41,035 nt of DNA, taken from assembly GCA_910587645.1 (NCBI GenBank), contig CAJUNA010000022.1:1-41035 (forward strand), read 5' to 3'. Positions 38,929 to 41,035 of this stretch are shown one piece after another. Position numbers and translations under genes: made by a program. This stretch comes from an uncultured Oscillospiraceae bacterium. Lineage in GTDB: Bacteria > Bacillota > Clostridia > Oscillospirales > Oscillospiraceae. The notes below the pieces were generated by a model. It made no database searches. It was not told the DNA's origin and saw only the letters and a program-made list of their open reading frames with translations. Positions within the stretch are counted from its first letter, which is position 1. Each line of letters starts with the position of its first letter.

Positions 38929-40257
38929 CTAATACCCGTACACCTTCCGGTACTTTGCCAAAAGGGCCAGCGTTACCACCAGGGCAGCGGCTTCCGCTAC
39001 GCTGATGGCCAGCCAGATGCCGTCAATATCCAGGAATATGGGCAGAACCAGCACGCTCGCGCACTGGAACACCAGCGTGCGGAGAAAGGATACCACCGCC
39101 GACGCAAGGCCGTTATTCAGTGCGGTGAAAAAGGCGGAGCCGAATATATTGAGCCCGCACAGAAGATAGGACAGGGCGTATAGCTGGAAGCCCCGGACTG
39201 TCAGCTCATACAAATCCCGGTCGTAGCCCACGAAAAGATGGGCCAGAGGGACGGATACCGCTGTGCCGGCGGCCGCCATAACGGCTCCAGCTACGGCGGT
39301 CAGCACAGTGCTCTTGCGCAGCAGGCTTTTTAGCTCGCCTCCATGGGCCGCGCCGTAGTGGTAGCTGACAACCGGGGCGCTGCCGATAGCGTAGCCCAGG
39401 AAAATGGCGGCAAATATGAAGGACACATACATAATGGCCCCGTAGGCCGCGACGCCGTCCTCGCCGGCCAGGCGCATGAGCTGGAAATTGTACAGAATGC
39501 CTACCAGGGAGGAGGAAACGTTGCTCATCAGCTCCGATGAGCCATTGGAGCAGGTCTTTGCCAGCACCCATCCGCTGTATTTCGGTTTGGTCAGGCGCAG
39601 CAGGCTGTTGTTTTCCCGCAGGAAGTAAATGATGGGAACCAGCCCGCCGACCATCTGGCTCATGGCAGTAGCCACAGCCGCGCCTGCCAAGCCGAGAGGA
39701 AACACCGCCACCAGCAGCGCGTCCATTACGATATTGGTCAGCCCCGCCCCTACAATCACGGCCAGCCCCAGCTTCGGTTTCTCCGCCGAGACGAAAAAGC
39801 TCTGGAATACCAGTTGCAGGACGAAAAACGGGTTTGCTGCCAGAATGATCCGCCCATAAAGCACGCAGTCCTCCAGCATGGCGCCCTGCGCCCCAAGGGC
39901 GGCGGATACCGGACGGATAAACAGCAGGCCCAGCAGGGAAATTACAGTTCCGCCGGTGGCGGCGGCGCAGACCAGGAGGGAAAAATATTGATTCGCTTCC
40001 TCACGCTTGCCCTGGCCTAAGGTCTTGGCAACGATAGCGGTGCCGCCTGTACCGATCATGAAGCCAACGGTGCCTAAAATCATCAGCACTGGGTAAACCA
40101 GATTGACGGCGGCAAAGGCGGTCTTGCCAACAAAATTTGATACGAATAAACCGTCCACTACGCTGTAAATGGACGTGAAGATCATCATAACAATGGAGGG
40201 GAAGGTGAAGCGCAGCAGCTTCCCATAGGTAAAATGCTCGGATAATTGGATTCTCAT
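38929..40257 (-). CDS. MATE-family multidrug exporter
   Basis: A 442-residue, twelve-helix antiporter of the MATE/DinF superfamily. The sequence starts with LLRFTFPSIVMMIFTSIYSVVDGLFVSNFVG and has the internal two-fold repeat of six helices each. Landmarks are the GTGGTAIVAKTLGQGKREEAN loop (shown as GTGGTAIVAKTLGQG) and GYAIGSAPVVSYHYGAA. Drug or metabolite substrate is unknown; it likely uses Na+ or H+. The ribosome site is weak: a GAGG lies 13 nt ahead of the ATG. It ends ~30 bp before the MITE-like element that separates it from ldh. Confidence 0.93.
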   Translation of the reverse strand: MRIQLSEHFTYGKLLRFTFPSIVMMIFTSIYSVVDGLFVSNFVGKTAFAAVNLVYPVLMILGTVGFMIGTGGTAIVAKTLGQGKREEANQYFSLLVCAAATGGTVISLLGLLFIRPVSAALGAQGAMLEDCVLYGRIILAANPFFVLQLVFQSFFVSAEKPKLGLAVIVGAGLTNIVMDALLVAVFPLGLAGAAVATAMSQMVGGLVPIIYFLRENNSLLRLTKPKYSGWVLAKTCSNGSSELMSNVSSSLVGILYNFQLMRLAGEDGVAAYGAIMYVSFIFAAIFLGYAIGSAPVVSYHYGAAHGGELKSLLRKSTVLTAVAGAVMAAAGTAVSVPLAHLFVGYDRDLYELTVRGFQLYALSYLLCGLNIFGSAFFTALNNGLASAVVSFLRTLVFQCASVLVLPIFLDIDGIWLAISVAEAAALVVTLALLAKYRKVYGY

Positions 40258-40751
40258 AGGGGTCAGTTTTCCTCTTTCTTTGAAAATTTGCTGTCAACCG
40301 CCGCGCAGAACCGGGCTGAACAAAACTCGGCGTGTTCTTTGTTGTTCTTAACTTCATTTGTTTAAGTTTTATACAAATACACGCCTGTTTTTATATCAAT
40401 TACATCATTTATTATGGCTTGCTGATTTTCTGTTGCCAAAATGTTGCCACGCATTTATTATAGCAAATCCCGGTAATTTAGCAACCCATTTTTGAAATGT
40501 TACGCAGTAAAAGCACTTTTTTAAGATAAATGTATAATATACCACCTATGCCTTTTTTGAGTCTAAAATTCCTTGCAAAATAAGGATTTCAAAAGAGTTA
40601 ATGCGTAACAAACACTAACCATAAGCCAAACACTAATTTTCTCCTTAATTATCTTAAATTACATGGTGCTAGCACCATGTATAAAGAACATTAACAGGGA
40701 ATATATCAATTTGCCACTTGCCACTACCTTAATCAACAAATATGAAAGTTA
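40258..40751. other. AT-rich noncoding stretch
   Basis: No frame longer than ~30 codons with a ribosome site is seen. Composition drops sharply in GC compared with the left, suggesting acquired DNA. A promoter-like TTGCCA (40433-40438), 17 bp, TATTAT (40456-40461) points right but no gene follows it. A 20-bp perfect palindrome lies at 40661-40680. No tRNA is visible. Confidence 0.5.
40661..40680. repeat. 20-bp perfect palindrome
   Basis: ACATGGTGCT (40661-40670) is followed directly by its complement AGCACCATGT (40671-40680). It sits in AT-rich DNA upstream of no clear gene, and could be a regulator site. Confidence 0.6.
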
Positions 40752-40895
40752 TCATTTAGTTGTAGTTTCTTCAGTTGCAAAAATCTTGCTGCATAATTCA
40801 AAATACTCATCATAAGATATTTCCGTTCCATTCAATGTATATTTTTCTTCGCCCTCCACATTATCTTCATCAACAAGTTCTTCATAAAAACTCAT
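40752..40895 (-). pseudogene. C-terminal remnant of a small gene cut by an insertion
   Basis: The minus-strand frame ends at 40752 and reads 47 residues with an acidic Glu/Asp-rich start (SFYEELVDEDNVEGEEKY) and a YDEYFELCSKIF helix. Its first codon, ATG at 40893-40895, uses the first base of the putative insertion sequence, and no ribosome site precedes it. It therefore looks like the 3' end of a longer gene whose 5' part lies beyond the element. The product is not recognised. Confidence 0.5.
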
Positions 40896-40973
40896 GTCAG
40901 CGCCAATGATAAAATGTAAAAAAACGCCGAGGAAAAAATGTAGTTTTGTGGCGGAGGTGAAGGGAAAAAGATA

Positions 40974-41012
40974 GACTCCCAATAGGGCGAAAAAGAGCCC
41001 GGAAAGGGAGTC
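40974..41012 (+). promoter_or_regulatory. Hairpin that hides the ribosome site of the IS gene
   Basis: GACTCCC (40974-40980) pairs perfectly with GGGAGTC (41006-41012), with an inner GGGC (40985-40988)/GCCC (40997-41000) pair. The right arm contains GGGAG, the ribosome site for the ATG at 41018. This suits translational control of a transposase. Confidence 0.6.
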
Positions 41013-41017
41013 AGAAA

Positions 41018-41035
41018 ATGAAAGGAGCACAGTGG
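41018..41035 (+). CDS. Start of a probable IS21-type transposase, cut by window edge
   Basis: ATG at 41018 with GGGAG 7 nt upstream opens a frame reading MKGAQW to the last base. Six residues cannot prove a family; the call rests on the terminal-repeat-like sequence before it and the hairpin over its ribosome site. Confidence 0.45.

Larger units (their letters stand above)
40895..41035 (+). mobile_element. Left end of an IS21-type insertion sequence (partial)
   Basis: The segment starting TGTCAGCGCCAATGATAAAATG carries short repeated units, ATAAAATGTA (about 40909) and AAAAAATGTAG (about 40936), as is common near IS21-family ends that begin with TGT. A transposase-like start follows at 41018. 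Only 141 bp are visible, so the family is a tentative call. Confidence 0.5.

Overview
The window is a GC-rich, densely coded stretch of an anaerobic, endospore-forming Firmicute chromosome. The evidence is a complete spoIIIAA-AH operon with spoIIM, strong AGGAGG ribosome sites, TTGACA/TATAAT-type promoters, Rex, a Na+-pumping oxaloacetate decarboxylase, arginine deiminase, a short prolyl-tRNA synthetase with a Cys-containing C-terminal tail, and a clostridial-style EF-G paralogue. High GC plus this gene set suggests the Oscillospiraceae (Flavonifractor/Intestinimonas/Oscillibacter relatives). That placement is inference; there is no rRNA here.

Layout. 1-780: C-terminal end of an XRE regulator, then about 470 bp without a convincing gene, probably the edge of an accessory element. 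781-4477 (minus): oxaloacetate decarboxylase operon oadG - biotin carrier - oadB - oadA behind a near-consensus promoter, with a cluster of palindromes between oadB and oadA. 4720-10056: sfsA, a zinc-ribbon membrane protein, a coiled-coil hypothetical, rex and an SLH protein, a very Cys-rich small protein, a GNAT and a DUF2087 protein. 10173-13537: bioY-DUF1284 and, divergently, arcA-arcB; a BirA-type operator lies between the two units. 13597-19035 (minus): 2-hydroxyacid dehydrogenase with a DUF2161 nuclease-like protein, and a tightly overlapped DUF1905-xdhC-iclR-FAD oxidoreductase unit. 19220-24020 (minus): the spoIIIA octet. 24203-30311 (minus): gltX-spoIIM, two overlapping GNATs, an EF-G-like GTPase and a third GNAT. 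30598-37639 (plus): zinc-ribbon membrane protein, proS, tdh-kbl (threonine to glycine plus acetyl-CoA), a GT2-GtrA fusion and an acyltransferase-like protein. 37727-40257 (minus): L-lactate dehydrogenase and a MATE exporter separated by a 165-bp MITE-like hairpin element. 40258-41035: AT-rich accessory DNA ending in what looks like the left end of an IS21-type insertion sequence that has cut a small gene.

How it fits together. Fermentation and redox are prominent: oxaloacetate decarboxylation drives a sodium gradient, LDH reoxidises NADH, Rex senses NADH/NAD+, and the arginine deiminase and threonine routes catabolise amino acids. Biotin uptake (BioY) supplies the cofactor of the decarboxylase and appears to be under BirA control. 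The most unusual items are the CxC-repeat protein at 8873-9103, the shared BirA/arcA control region, the MITE-like element beside ldh, and the regulatory palindromes ahead of the GT2-GtrA gene.
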